Virus record (IMG/VR): IMGVR_UViG_3300001679_000064
Location: 1 to 31,200 of that record
DNA from: a virus
Length of the DNA: 31,200 nt
Reading direction: 5' to 3' (one strand)
Part shown: in pieces, positions 20,693-28,280 of the stretch
Numbering within the stretch: position 1 is the stretch's first letter
Layout: the number at the start of each line of letters is the position of its first letter
Made by a program: the position numbers and the translations under genes
The notes under the pieces: model-generated
Database searches by the model: none
Seen by the model: only the letters and a program-made list of their open reading frames with translations
What the model was told of the DNA's origin: nothing

Positions 20693-22173
20693 GATTTCCT
20701 AGTCTCCTCTGCCTGCTTTTCTTTGAGTTCGCGAAAAGATTGCTTTAGTGATTTCTTAAATGTTGATTCTTCTTTTTTAGCCTCTTCGCGGGTGGCGCGG
20801 TCAGCTTTGAACTTCTTATACTTTGCGCGGAGGTGAGCGTCCTGTTCTTGTTTTGTCTTGGTCACTACCGCGTCAATTGTAGAGTGTTCATCCGGAGCCA
20901 TGACCTTCAGGTGGACTTTGGACGTATCAATCTCCATTGGATATACGATTCCGTCAATGCCGTTGCGGTTCTTCGCGACGAACATCCTGCCGCGGTTCAC
21001 GGTCTTGTCTTCCGTTGTTCTGGAAATTGTGCAGATAAAATCAGCCACGAAACATTTGTTGAATGCCTCGCTAATAGATTCCATAGTAATTACCTCGGCG
21101 TTTAGACCGCTGCGGTTTGTTTGGCTGGCAGTCCAGACAGGGATATCCCAAACCTGACCAATGGCTCTCAACTCCTCGTAGGTGTTCCCCAGAGAGTGGC
21201 GAAGTTCTTGGGATTTGAAGCCGGTTGCAGTTGGGCGTAGAAGGTCAGCATAGTCTACGATAACCATATCCACATTGACCCCTTTCTGTTTCAGCTTTTC
21301 AAGGTGCCCGCAAATCGTCCTCGTTGAGGCGGATTTAGATGGGTACTCTTTAATAATTAGTTGACCAGGGATGTGTTTCACGACTTCTAAGATAGAATCT
21401 TTCTGGGTCATCAACTGACCTAAGTCAATCCCGGTGATGCAAGAATCATAACGCTGACCGACTACCGTGTCTGCTAGCTCTAAAGTATAGTGGACAACCG
21501 TCTTCCCCTTGAGGACAGCATGGGCGCCCAAGTGGACCAGAGCCATTGACTTGCCGACGCCGGTTGGGGCGACGACGACTCCAAGCTCTCGCTTGCCTAG
21601 ACCGCCCTTTGTGATAAGATCGATCTCTTCCCAGTGAGTTGAGACGGGGCTCCTCATCTTAAGTTCAAAGCGGTCTTCAACATCTTTGTGGTAGTCGTGA
21701 CCGTGATCGTTGTCAGCACCGAGATTCATCGCCTCGTTGATAGTCTTTTGAATTTCCTCAAAACTTTGAGTTTGCAGGAGACCGACAGACTTCAGGATAG
21801 CCTCTTTAAGCTTCTGTTTCTTGCAAAAGTCTAAAGACTTCTCCTTCACGTACTCGTCGTCGTCTCCGCTGATCGCATTGCTCTTAACACGAGCAAGAAA
21901 ATCAATGACCTGCTTAATGATACTGTCAGAATAATCTTCGGTCTGGGTCCTCACGACGGAAACCATTGCTTCGTAGGTCGGGTGGGGATAAGATTGTTTG
22001 TGCTGGAAAAGCAAATCTACGAACACTTGCAAATACTTCAGTTCAAGATAGCTAGTGTCAAGGACTTCCTCCATTTGATTCGCAAAGTTGCGGTCAAACA
22101 AAACAGCTTTTACTAGTTTTTCTTGAAATGATTTTCCGAACTTGCTAAACGTATCAAACTGTTGCTCGGTCAT
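20689..22173 (-). CDS. Replicative DNA helicase, DnaB/T4 gp41 family
   Basis: The 494-aa product has an N-terminal helical domain (about 1-150), a linker and a RecA-like core with KGGLGKRELGVVVAPTGVGKS (Walker A 203-209), DMVIVDYADLL (Walker B, Asp307) and WTASQTNRSG with an H3-like Q-T-N-R sensor. RGRMFVAKNRNG fits the C-terminal Arg-finger region of DnaB proteins. The tail is long, basic and coiled (KKFKADRATREEAKKEE...). It would unwind DNA ahead of the DnaE-type polymerase; a primase is not visible in the window. It starts a new transcription unit: a promoter and a terminator lie just upstream. AAAGGA precedes the ATG. Confidence 0.92.
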   Translation of the reverse strand: MTEQQFDTFSKFGKSFQEKLVKAVLFDRNFANQMEEVLDTSYLELKYLQVFVDLLFQHKQSYPHPTYEAMVSVVRTQTEDYSDSIIKQVIDFLARVKSNAISGDDDEYVKEKSLDFCKKQKLKEAILKSVGLLQTQSFEEIQKTINEAMNLGADNDHGHDYHKDVEDRFELKMRSPVSTHWEEIDLITKGGLGKRELGVVVAPTGVGKSMALVHLGAHAVLKGKTVVHYTLELADTVVGQRYDSCITGIDLGQLMTQKDSILEVVKHIPGQLIIKEYPSKSASTRTICGHLEKLKQKGVNVDMVIVDYADLLRPTATGFKSQELRHSLGNTYEELRAIGQVWDIPVWTASQTNRSGLNAEVITMESISEAFNKCFVADFICTISRTTEDKTVNRGRMFVAKNRNGIDGIVYPMEIDTSKVHLKVMAPDEHSTIDAVVTKTKQEQDAHLRAKYKKFKADRATREEAKKEESTFKKSLKQSFRELKEKQAEETRKS

Positions 22174-22196
22174 CTGTTTTCCTTTGTCTCTATTCT

Positions 22197-22224
22197 AATA
22201 TACCGCATATTCTAAAACTGTGTA
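22197..22224 (-). promoter_or_regulatory. Probable promoter TACACA-N16-TATATT ahead of the helicase gene
   Basis: The minus strand has TACACA (22219-22224), a 16-bp spacer and TATATT (22197-22202), four and five of six consensus bases, with a predicted start near 22190 and a short leader to the ATG at 22173. It directly follows a hairpin terminator, and the 16-bp spacing is the same as in the other promoters of the window. Confidence 0.45.
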
Positions 22225-22228
22225 GGGG

Positions 22229-22250
22229 AAAACTCACATTTTTTTGTGAG
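22229..22250 (-). terminator. Hairpin terminator overlapping the end of the exonuclease gene
   Basis: The minus strand has CTCACA (22245-22250), six A, TGTGAG (22233-22238) and then TTTT. The stem includes the stop codon of the exonuclease gene. The stem is only six base pairs and the U-run short, so termination may be partial. Confidence 0.5.
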
Positions 22251-23190
22251 AGTTCAACATCAGCATTAGCTCGTCAATATTAAGCGTACCAATACCGTCG
22301 CGAAGGAGCATCGTCCTAATTTGGGTGCGATTCAAAATGACCCCGTCATTCTGGATCGCGTATTTGAGTTTTTGGACTCCTTGCGAAGATATGGTAGAGG
22401 TATATAGCTGCATGATCTCGTAATTTGATGCAATGATATCCTCACTTTCAAGAACTTTTTGAAATGCCTTGACTTTATTTTTATTATCTTCTGCGTGCGA
22501 CAAAATGTCTTTCAGCACATAGTCTTTGTTTTCCGAAAGGAATGAAAATCTTTTGGAAACCGTCTTAAGCCCAAGACCTTTGACTCCCACAAGGTTGTCC
22601 GACTTATCTCCGACGATGGCTCTTGCCAGTGCAAAATTTCGTGGGTGGATTTCGTACTGCTCAAGGATTTTGTTTCGGTTCAGAACCTCTTCATTCTTGC
22701 CGGGTCTGATCAGCACGGTCTTGTCATCACACAGTTGGATGAAATCCTTGTCCGAAGAGATAATAACTTTTTGCCAATCGGTGTACTCATAACAGTGGCA
22801 CAGCCATGCAATAATATCATCAGCCTCTACGCTCTCTAACATTAATTGAAGCACCGGGAGTTCGTCCAAATATTCTGTCAGCCGGACCATCTGCTGGTAT
22901 TTGTTCTCTCGCTCTTCATCTTCTGTATTGAACTCATACTGCCGGTTAAGCTTTGGTGGCTTTCTGCCGAGCTTATAGTTCTTGTTCTTCTCTTTGCGAG
23001 ACTGGGAGCCACCGGGACCTTCCCAAGCAATGACGACTCTGTCCGGCTTTGCCCGGCGTACCTCTTTTTGGAGGGATCGCATAAATCCAGTCAAGCCACC
23101 GATGGGCTTGCCATTAACGTCCAGTTGGGGGCTCATAACATAGTTTCTGATGAACATATTGGCAGCATCAATGATTAATAATCTCTTCAC
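22234..23190 (-). CDS. 5'-3' exonuclease/flap nuclease (PolI 5' domain or T4 RNase H type)
   Basis: The 318-aa product has the FEN/5' nuclease metal-binding residues: Asp8 in LLIIDAANMF, Glu122, Asp124 and Asp125 in ESVEADDII, Asp147 and Asp149 in ISSDKDF, and Asp195 and Asp198 in VGDKSDN, followed by the helix-hairpin-helix VGVKGLGLKT (201-210). It would remove RNA primers and flaps from Okazaki fragments. I start it at the GTG at 23190, which overlaps the deaminase stop as GTGA with AGGAG seven bases upstream; the longer frame to 23298 lies inside the deaminase gene. The separate PolA-type polymerase lacks this domain, so the pair would together replace PolI. Confidence 0.9.
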   Translation of the reverse strand: MKRLLIIDAANMFIRNYVMSPQLDVNGKPIGGLTGFMRSLQKEVRRAKPDRVVIAWEGPGGSQSRKEKNKNYKLGRKPPKLNRQYEFNTEDEERENKYQQMVRLTEYLDELPVLQLMLESVEADDIIAWLCHCYEYTDWQKVIISSDKDFIQLCDDKTVLIRPGKNEEVLNRNKILEQYEIHPRNFALARAIVGDKSDNLVGVKGLGLKTVSKRFSFLSENKDYVLKDILSHAEDNKNKVKAFQKVLESEDIIASNYEIMQLYTSTISSQGVQKLKYAIQNDGVILNRTQIRTMLLRDGIGTLNIDELMLMLNSHKKM

Positions 23191-23615
23191 GCGACTTCTC
23201 CTGTAAACTCTAGTGTGCCTGTGCCGTAGTCTGTTGTGAAGACTGCTCGCTTCAAGCCGTACCTGTTGATTTGATTCTGGCACATTGTGCAGGGACATGA
23301 CATGCCGGGAGCGCCGGTCTTTCCCTTGCGGGCAACGTAGATGATCGCTCCCCTAAGCTGCTCCTTGTTCTTGACTCTGGCAATGGCGTCCATCTCTGCG
23401 TGGATTGACCGACAAAAGGGTTTCCCGTATTCGTCACTGCCGATCGCGTCGGGATGTGTTTTGTTTCTGTTTCTTCCTACAGACAGGACGCGACCGGCTT
23501 TTACGATCACAGCAGAGTGCTTATATTGAAGGGCTTCACTGTAATTCTCGCCGTCAATGCGGCGAAGTGCTAATCGTAGGTACTTGTTAGGTACCTTTTT
23601 CGGGTCGTACTCCAT
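23187..23615 (-). CDS. dCMP/cytidine deaminase family protein
   Basis: The 142-aa product has the zinc-deaminase signature HAEMDAI with His72 and catalytic Glu74, and SCPCTMC with ligands Cys109 and Cys112. Length and arrangement fit the deoxycytidylate deaminase group, which makes dUMP from dCMP for dTMP synthesis; the lack of the second, structural zinc site of T4 Cd and the compact form leave cytidine or other deaminases possible. With dUTPase and the class II reductase it completes a route to dUMP. AAGGTGA precedes the ATG at 23615. Confidence 0.82.
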   Translation of the reverse strand: MEYDPKKVPNKYLRLALRRIDGENYSEALQYKHSAVIVKAGRVLSVGRNRNKTHPDAIGSDEYGKPFCRSIHAEMDAIARVKNKEQLRGAIIYVARKGKTGAPGMSCPCTMCQNQINRYGLKRAVFTTDYGTGTLEFTGEVA

Positions 23616-23627
23616 AACTCAGTCACC

Positions 23628-24701
23628 TTACTTCTTCTTACCTATCCTACACTCATCCTCTAGAATGTCAAGGATTCTTTTGCGGAAAGGCTTCTCTTTA
23701 AGGAGGTCTTCAAATTCTTTTGATTGGAATTTCTTTTCTTTGCCCGCGATTTGGACTGTATACCAGGCACCTGAGCGACTGCATCCGGGAGTTCCGGCGA
23801 TGGCGTTGAGCCAAGAAGGCTCGTCATTGATACCGACACGATCGTTGGCAAGGTCAAACAAAACCTCAAACTCACAGGTTCTCGGTGACGGACCAAAGCG
23901 AGACTTAATTGTCTTAGCAGAGGTTCGGAAGCCAATGACCTGTTTCTTCTCGTTGCGGATTTCTCCGTTTGCTTTTCCTTTGTGCTGGGTCATCCAAATG
24001 CGAGTAGAGGCGTGATAAGGCAGAGCCTTGCCGCCGGGCTCAACTCGGTTGTCCCCAAACATTACTCCGATATTGGTCTTCAATTGATTTGTGAAAACCA
24101 GAGCAATCTGTGCCTTGCCGAGAGTCTCTGTTACTTTGCGCATTCCTTTTGCTAATGCTTTGGCTGTCAGACCAATGCGGCTGTTGGGGTCATAATCTCC
24201 CTCAACCTCTGCCCTGACCGGTGTGCCGGCAACGCTATCCCAGGCAATACACACAAGGCGATCGGGAGCTTTCTCTCTGATGAGATTAATGAGACGTTCA
24301 ATAGTCTCAAAGACCTCCTCAATCGTTCCTGGCTGAACATACATAAAGTTGTTCTTTGTGTCAAGCCCTAGCTGTTCCATAAACTCTGGGGAGGCTGAAT
24401 TCTCTGTATCAATGTAGATTGCCAGCCCTCCCATCTTTTGTGTGTTCGCTAGAATCTGGGTGACGACAAGGCTCTTACCGCTGGCAGATTCGCCAGCAAT
24501 CGTAGTGAGCTTGCCGACAGGAATCCCACCGTTTCGCCTGTTGGATATAAGATAATCCAAAAGCGTTGAGCCGGTAGGAATCCAAGTCTTCACATCTGTG
24601 GGGTTGTCCCCGTGCAGATCATAAGCAATAGTCTCTTTAGCTGCCTTGTTTAATTCGCTGCGCAAATCATTTACAAGGCTAGATGTAGACGGCTTTGTCA
24701 T
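23628..24701 (-). CDS. recA: RecA-type recombinase
   Basis: The 357-aa product has RecA features: GGIPVGKLTTIAGESASGKS (Walker A 70-77), YIDTENSASPEFMEQLG, AWDSVAGTP for Walker B, then FTNQLKTNIGVMFGDNR and EPGGKALPYHASTRIWM, which correspond to the NQ-x-R motif, loop L1/L2 region and GG-x-ALKFYAS motif of bacterial RecA rather than T4 UvsX. The first Walker A residues GESASGKS depart from the usual GPESSGKT. It would drive recombination and recombination-dependent replication. GGAG lies six bases before the ATG at 24701, and a hairpin precedes it. Confidence 0.92.
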   Translation of the reverse strand: MTKPSTSSLVNDLRSELNKAAKETIAYDLHGDNPTDVKTWIPTGSTLLDYLISNRRNGGIPVGKLTTIAGESASGKSLVVTQILANTQKMGGLAIYIDTENSASPEFMEQLGLDTKNNFMYVQPGTIEEVFETIERLINLIREKAPDRLVCIAWDSVAGTPVRAEVEGDYDPNSRIGLTAKALAKGMRKVTETLGKAQIALVFTNQLKTNIGVMFGDNRVEPGGKALPYHASTRIWMTQHKGKANGEIRNEKKQVIGFRTSAKTIKSRFGPSPRTCEFEVLFDLANDRVGINDEPSWLNAIAGTPGCSRSGAWYTVQIAGKEKKFQSKEFEDLLKEKPFRKRILDILEDECRIGKKK

Positions 24702-24711
24702 TTATTACTCC

Positions 24712-24744
24712 AAAAATGGAGAGGCACCTGTAACCCCGTGCCTC
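24712..24744 (-). terminator. Hairpin terminator or attenuator between ssb and recA
   Basis: The minus strand has GAGGCAC (24738-24744), a ten-base loop, GTGCCTC (24721-24727), then TCCATTTTT. The 7-bp perfect stem followed by a T-run fits a terminator or attenuator that would lower recA expression relative to the abundant SSB. The T-run runs into the recA ribosome-binding site. Confidence 0.55.
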
Positions 24745-24762
24745 CCTGCGGGTGGCGGTCAA

Positions 24763-25554
24763 CTACGCCAGTAGATCATCAAAAGCGGTTTCAATGTCTG
24801 AAACGCCCTCTAGATTATTGTCACCCTTGTCGGCAGTTGCGGTCGCGACTGTCGTGTCGTTACTGTACCGGGTGGTTTCGGCGGTGTTGCCGGTGGACTC
24901 TGAGTCTCCGAGCGTATCATTGAGAACCTTTTCACAGTCCTCGTATGATGCGACATCAAAGACATCTTCTGCGTTCTTGAGGCTCTCTAAAAGAGTGTTG
25001 ACCTCATCTTCCGTCGCAGCGAGTGGGCTGGTTCGGCGCATTGGACGTACGTCCGTCGTTGGGAACTGTTGACCGGACTTCTTGCCGTAATCAATACGAA
25101 TGTCCGTGCCCTTCTCCGTGTCCGTGACGTCGCCGTACTCTGGGTCCATCACCACATCAAGCAATGCCTGATAAGTGGTGCGTGAGAAGCCCCACCAGCG
25201 AACGCCCTTGTCCTCTTCGCCACGAACGACGATTGGAGCAAAGATTCGCATCTTAGGCCAGAAGCGCTTGGCTGCTTCCTTGGAGCCGTCAGTGCCCTCG
25301 TTCCAGAGGCGGGTTCCCCACTCTGCGATAGGATCGGCGTCGCCATTAGTCCGCGGGCTCAAAACAGTGGTCTTGCCCTCTGCTCCCATGCCGTAGTGGT
25401 AATACGCCTCAAAGAATGGATCGCCATTCGGCGGACATACCAAACGAATCTGGTGTGTGCCCTCAGTTGGCTTCCAATAGTTTTCTGAGGAGTCTCCCCC
25501 TCGGTTGGTCAAAGCAGCATGCTTCGCCCGCATCTTAGTAAGATCAATACCCAT
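24763..25554 (-). CDS. Single-stranded DNA-binding protein, T4 gp32-like
   Basis: The 263-aa product has a basic N-terminus (MGIDLTKMRAKHAAL), a core with NYWKPTEGTHQIRLVCPP and FFEAYYHYGMG, WGFSRTTYQALLDV in the middle, and a long acidic C-terminus ending DIETAFDDLLA, the gp32 layout: cooperativity region, OB core, acidic protein-interaction tail. In T4 gp32 a zinc site (H64, C77, C87, C90) lies after the core strand; here the equivalent segment reads LSPRTNGDADPIAEW, without cysteines, so zinc binding seems lost. I start it at the ATG at 25554, six bases after AAGGAG. It covers ssDNA at the fork and is expected to bind helicase, RecA and polymerase. Confidence 0.82.
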   Translation of the reverse strand: MGIDLTKMRAKHAALTNRGGDSSENYWKPTEGTHQIRLVCPPNGDPFFEAYYHYGMGAEGKTTVLSPRTNGDADPIAEWGTRLWNEGTDGSKEAAKRFWPKMRIFAPIVVRGEEDKGVRWWGFSRTTYQALLDVVMDPEYGDVTDTEKGTDIRIDYGKKSGQQFPTTDVRPMRRTSPLAATEDEVNTLLESLKNAEDVFDVASYEDCEKVLNDTLGDSESTGNTAETTRYSNDTTVATATADKGDNNLEGVSDIETAFDDLLA

Positions 25555-25590
25555 TATATTCTCCTTTTCTGGTTTGTTGACCGTGCATAT

Positions 25591-25618
25591 ATTGTAGCAC
25601 ACCATTAAGGAATGTATA
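25591..25618 (-). promoter_or_regulatory. Possible ssb promoter TATACA-N16-TACAAT
   Basis: The minus strand has TATACA (25613-25618), a 16-bp spacer and TACAAT (25591-25596), four and five of six consensus bases. The predicted start near 25584 leaves a leader of about 30 nt before the SSB start, like the promoter at 6268-6295. Confidence 0.45.
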
Positions 25619-25672
25619 GTGATTAATGTTCTTTTTTTTGGTTTCCCTGAAAAAGGAGGAGCTTAGATCAGC

Positions 25673-26149
25673 TTACTCAGAATCGGAGGGGGCTGCGGCT
25701 TCTGGCGAAGGGTCGGCTTCGGGTGCTGGACCGTCTTCTATCTTGAATATCTTAGAGACGCTGATATTGTGGATTTTGAGGTCATTGCCGGCAGTCAAAA
25801 GGATGTTGTCCTGGTAGGTTTCCCAATTAAGCTTGAGGTCCTTGCCCGTCCTGCCGTCATGCTCTAGGGCTACGGCTTTATTGAGGGCGTTGATGGTATA
25901 TAATGTGTTTGTCTGCTTCTTGCGGTGAACGCGGATGGTGTAGAGGCGCGGGTTAAACGTGCGGTCTCTGCTGACGACGGCGTTGTACGTCAAGAACTTA
26001 GTGTCGGGATCATCTTTGTCTTCCAGCAAGAAAATGAAACTGTTCGTAAGGTTGATGTTGGTTGCGATAAATTCAACCTCTGCAAATATTTCTTCTTCCG
26101 TCATCTTCTTCAAAAAAGATGCGAGTAATACTCCGCGAACTTTGTTCAT
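25673..26149 (-). CDS. Conserved phage hypothetical protein, 158 aa
   Basis: The product has an N-terminal helical part, a beta-rich centre (SFIFLLEDKDD, FLTYNAVVSRDR, NPRLYTIRVHRKKQTNTLYTIN), then KLNWETYQDNILL and an acidic, Pro-rich C-terminus (PAPEADPSPEAAAPSDSE). The RLYTIRVHRK...TNTLYTINALN stretch is a pattern I associate with marine T4-like phages, without a known function. Its position between the tubulin-like protein and SSB suggests a replication-region role. The ATG at 26149 has GGGAG ten bases upstream. A 46-bp inverted repeat lies just ahead of it. Confidence 0.65.
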   Translation of the reverse strand: MNKVRGVLLASFLKKMTEEEIFAEVEFIATNINLTNSFIFLLEDKDDPDTKFLTYNAVVSRDRTFNPRLYTIRVHRKKQTNTLYTINALNKAVALEHDGRTGKDLKLNWETYQDNILLTAGNDLKIHNISVSKIFKIEDGPAPEADPSPEAAAPSDSE

Positions 26150-26168
26150 TTATAAAAGTCTCCCTGCT

Positions 26169-26214
26169 GTTGAATAAGTAGTTTTGAGTTAACTCTTTGA
26201 ACTATTTATTCAAC
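26169..26214. repeat. 46-bp inverted repeat with nested palindrome
   Basis: Arms of 15 bp (26169-26183 and 26200-26214) are complementary except for one position. The 16-bp centre contains a perfect 10-bp palindrome, GAGTTAACTC (26186-26195). The stop codon of the tubulin-like gene (26210-26212) is inside one arm and the next gene starts 20 bp away. No U-run follows on the minus strand, so it is not a standard terminator. It could be an RNA hairpin protecting mRNA, an operator or a cruciform binding site. Confidence 0.8.
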
Positions 26215-27067
26215 TTTCCAGAAGAGGCTGTATTTTGGAGGAATATGCGAGACATAGTACCATTATGGCTTCATGCTTTGTGGAGTAAACAGAGAAACTT
26301 GTTGAGACTCCCGCTTCCCTATGATCTTTCACATGTTTCTTGATTCTCTTCATCAAAGAGGCGTCGCTCGCAAGGGCCTCTTCTGGTATCCCATAGAAGA
26401 AGTGAATGTCCCGAGAATCTTCTAAAGGGAAGAGCATTTTAATGTCTTGTTGGTCCTCATCTAGAGAAGAAATGCCGAAGGTTATAATCTTTGATATGTT
26501 TCGTGGCTCTATTTTACTCGCCAAAATTGGGGCAGTGTGGTTGAAATAATTAACCATTGCAACGACATAAGAGACGAAATGAGCGATGCTATGCTCGTAC
26601 TTTTCAATTGAGACATCCCCAACGAGGGTTTCCACCGTTGATTTGCTGACTAAATAGATGCCTGAGAAGACCGCGCTGCGAGCATATTCTTGCAAAACGT
26701 TAAAGGCGACCTTGTCATCCCTTTTTCTTGTTTCGGAACTCATTGTACGATCTGGACAGACATACAGGATATTTAAGGTTGAGTCCTTTACGGTCTCCAG
26801 TATCTTAAGGATGACTCCTGTTGTTGGGTCTCCTCCTTCGGTTATCAGTAATACTGTGTCTTTTTTCTTGATGCCCTTAAGATATATCTCAATCTCTTTC
26901 TGATCTATGCTCTCTTCGTACTCTTTCATGTCATCGCACGAGTCTAGAGAAAAGCTGCCTCGCTCATCCGTATCTGTGTCAAATTGATAGATTCTGTATT
27001 CTGGGTGTTCTGTGAGTTGTTCTGCAATTGCGCAGCCAAGCTTCCCCACCCCAATGATCTTATCCAA
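26210..27067 (-). CDS. Divergent tubulin/FtsZ-like protein candidate
   Basis: The 285-aa product begins with a glycine-rich turn, IIGVGKLGCAIAEQL (4-18), followed by YRIYQFDTD (24-32), like the first Rossmann strand, loop and helix of tubulin/FtsZ. VLLITEGGDPTTGVILKILE (72-91) resembles the FtsZ/tubulin signature region (GGGTG-T/S-G), with GGDPTTG at 78-84; LNILYVCPDR (98-107) fits the next strand and VLQEYARSAVFSGIYLVSK (124-142) the FtsZ 'L.....D.LI.I.N' region. These are at the places expected from the fold. The start is a TTG at 27067, overlapping the PolA-like stop, with GGAG ten bases upstream. If right, it may organise phage DNA like PhuZ. The signature loop is degenerate, so GTP binding is unproven. 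Confidence 0.45.
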   Translation of the reverse strand: MDKIIGVGKLGCAIAEQLTEHPEYRIYQFDTDTDERGSFSLDSCDDMKEYEESIDQKEIEIYLKGIKKKDTVLLITEGGDPTTGVILKILETVKDSTLNILYVCPDRTMSSETRKRDDKVAFNVLQEYARSAVFSGIYLVSKSTVETLVGDVSIEKYEHSIAHFVSYVVAMVNYFNHTAPILASKIEPRNISKIITFGISSLDEDQQDIKMLFPLEDSRDIHFFYGIPEEALASDASLMKRIKKHVKDHREAGVSTSFSVYSTKHEAIMVLCLAYSSKIQPLLES

Positions 27068-28280
27068 TAGTTATTTGCTCCATAGAACCTAGTGTCTCGC
27101 CCTTACTTATGTTGACTTCAAACTGTCCAAAATTAGTTGAAGCCATTAATGCTAGCAGTGACTTAATTAGGTGTTCATCTTCGTTTTTCATATCAATTAC
27201 AACGGCATCGTGGATCAAAAAGGCAATCTGCGAGCCGTGACTCCTAGTTCTAAGGAGATAGTCAAGCTTTAGAGCCTGCTTTAGAGTCAGTTCTGCGGCG
27301 GTTGACTGCACGAGGTAGTTCAGGGCGTGATGCCGGCTTGTGTCGCTTATCTGCTTCCCAAATGGCGTTGTAACTGTGTTGCCAATCCAGTGTTTTTCCA
27401 GCAAACTATCCTTCTCGTAGAACTTCTCTAACTTCTGGACGTCTTCCTTGACGACTGCCGAGCGTGATCCGTATAGCCAGGCGAAGAAGGCTACCTTGGC
27501 AGCGTTGCGATCAGTGATCTCTGAGAATATCTCTTCAATGTGGAAGTTGTGTACGTCGCCGGTTGGCTGCTCTTTCCCGAGAAGCCCCAAGAGGGTCCTC
27601 ACTTCGGCACCGTTGAAGTCTAGTTCTAAGAAGTAGTCGTTTGTCGGTCTGACTGCCGTTCTCATTGTTTTGCTCATTGTCAGGATTGGGAAGCTACCCT
27701 TCTTTGTGGTCAGTCTTCCGGTCTTTGTTCCAAATTGATTATATTTGACATATTTTTCTGATTCTATTATTGTGTTCGCAAGGTTTGCGAGCTTCTTAAC
27801 TGATTTGTAGGATGAGATGGTTCTCATGTCTACATTGACCTTCCGATGGGAGAGGTCCTCTAGCATCATTGCTACGCCTCTGTGGAATCCGTATCTTTTT
27901 GGCTTTGGCTTAGTTTTCAAGATGTGCTCGCAGATGCGGTTCTTCACTTCACAGAACTCCATCAGAAAACGCTGAGGGACAAGATCAAAGAAGCAGTTTT
28001 CGTTGGTATCAACTCTTGCGAGCAACAAAGAACGCTTAAATGCTTGAATCTTCTTGGCAACATCGGACCAGTCATCTTTGAGGAACTCGGGGATGTTGTC
28101 GTCAAGTGTTCCACCCTCAAGATAGAGAGAAACATACTCAACGTCCATATTACGTAAATACGATGAGTACTTCCAAGTGCTGCTTAGATTTTTAGGAAAC
28201 TCTTCCAAATCAAAGATAAGCTTGTTATCGGTATAGATTCCTACGCACTCGGTTTTGTCGTCTAGAGTCTGAAAGATCAT
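27060..28280 (-). CDS. Small PolA-family DNA polymerase (palm/fingers only)
   Basis: The 406-aa product has A-family polymerase motifs: TKTGRLTTKKGSFPIL (185-200), motif A LDFNGAEVRTLL with Asp221, Glu226 and Arg228 (220-231), motif B RNAAKVAFFAWLYG (258-271), NYLVQSTAAELTLKQAL (321-337) and motif C LIHDAVV with His357 and Asp358 (355-361). In standard PolI motif C is HDE; here the Glu is Ala359. The 3'-5' exonuclease domain is absent or reduced to a short N-terminal region without DEDD residues, so no proofreading is expected. As DnaE is also encoded, this may act in gap filling, Okazaki maturation or lesion bypass. The ATG at 28280 overlaps the preceding gene by 56 nt. Confidence 0.82.
   Translation of the reverse strand: MIFQTLDDKTECVGIYTDNKLIFDLEEFPKNLSSTWKYSSYLRNMDVEYVSLYLEGGTLDDNIPEFLKDDWSDVAKKIQAFKRSLLLARVDTNENCFFDLVPQRFLMEFCEVKNRICEHILKTKPKPKRYGFHRGVAMMLEDLSHRKVNVDMRTISSYKSVKKLANLANTIIESEKYVKYNQFGTKTGRLTTKKGSFPILTMSKTMRTAVRPTNDYFLELDFNGAEVRTLLGLLGKEQPTGDVHNFHIEEIFSEITDRNAAKVAFFAWLYGSRSAVVKEDVQKLEKFYEKDSLLEKHWIGNTVTTPFGKQISDTSRHHALNYLVQSTAAELTLKQALKLDYLLRTRSHGSQIAFLIHDAVVIDMKNEDEHLIKSLLALMASTNFGQFEVNISKGETLGSMEQITIG

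Noticed and set aside
23191-23298. N-terminal extension of the 5' exonuclease
   Set aside because: It is out-of-frame coding sequence of the deaminase; the GTG at 23190 overlaps its stop and directly precedes the conserved LLIIDAAN strand.
26147-26154. TATAAATG resembling a T4 late promoter
   Set aside because: It overlaps the start codon of the 158-aa gene, so transcription would begin inside the gene; A/T-rich start regions produce this by chance.
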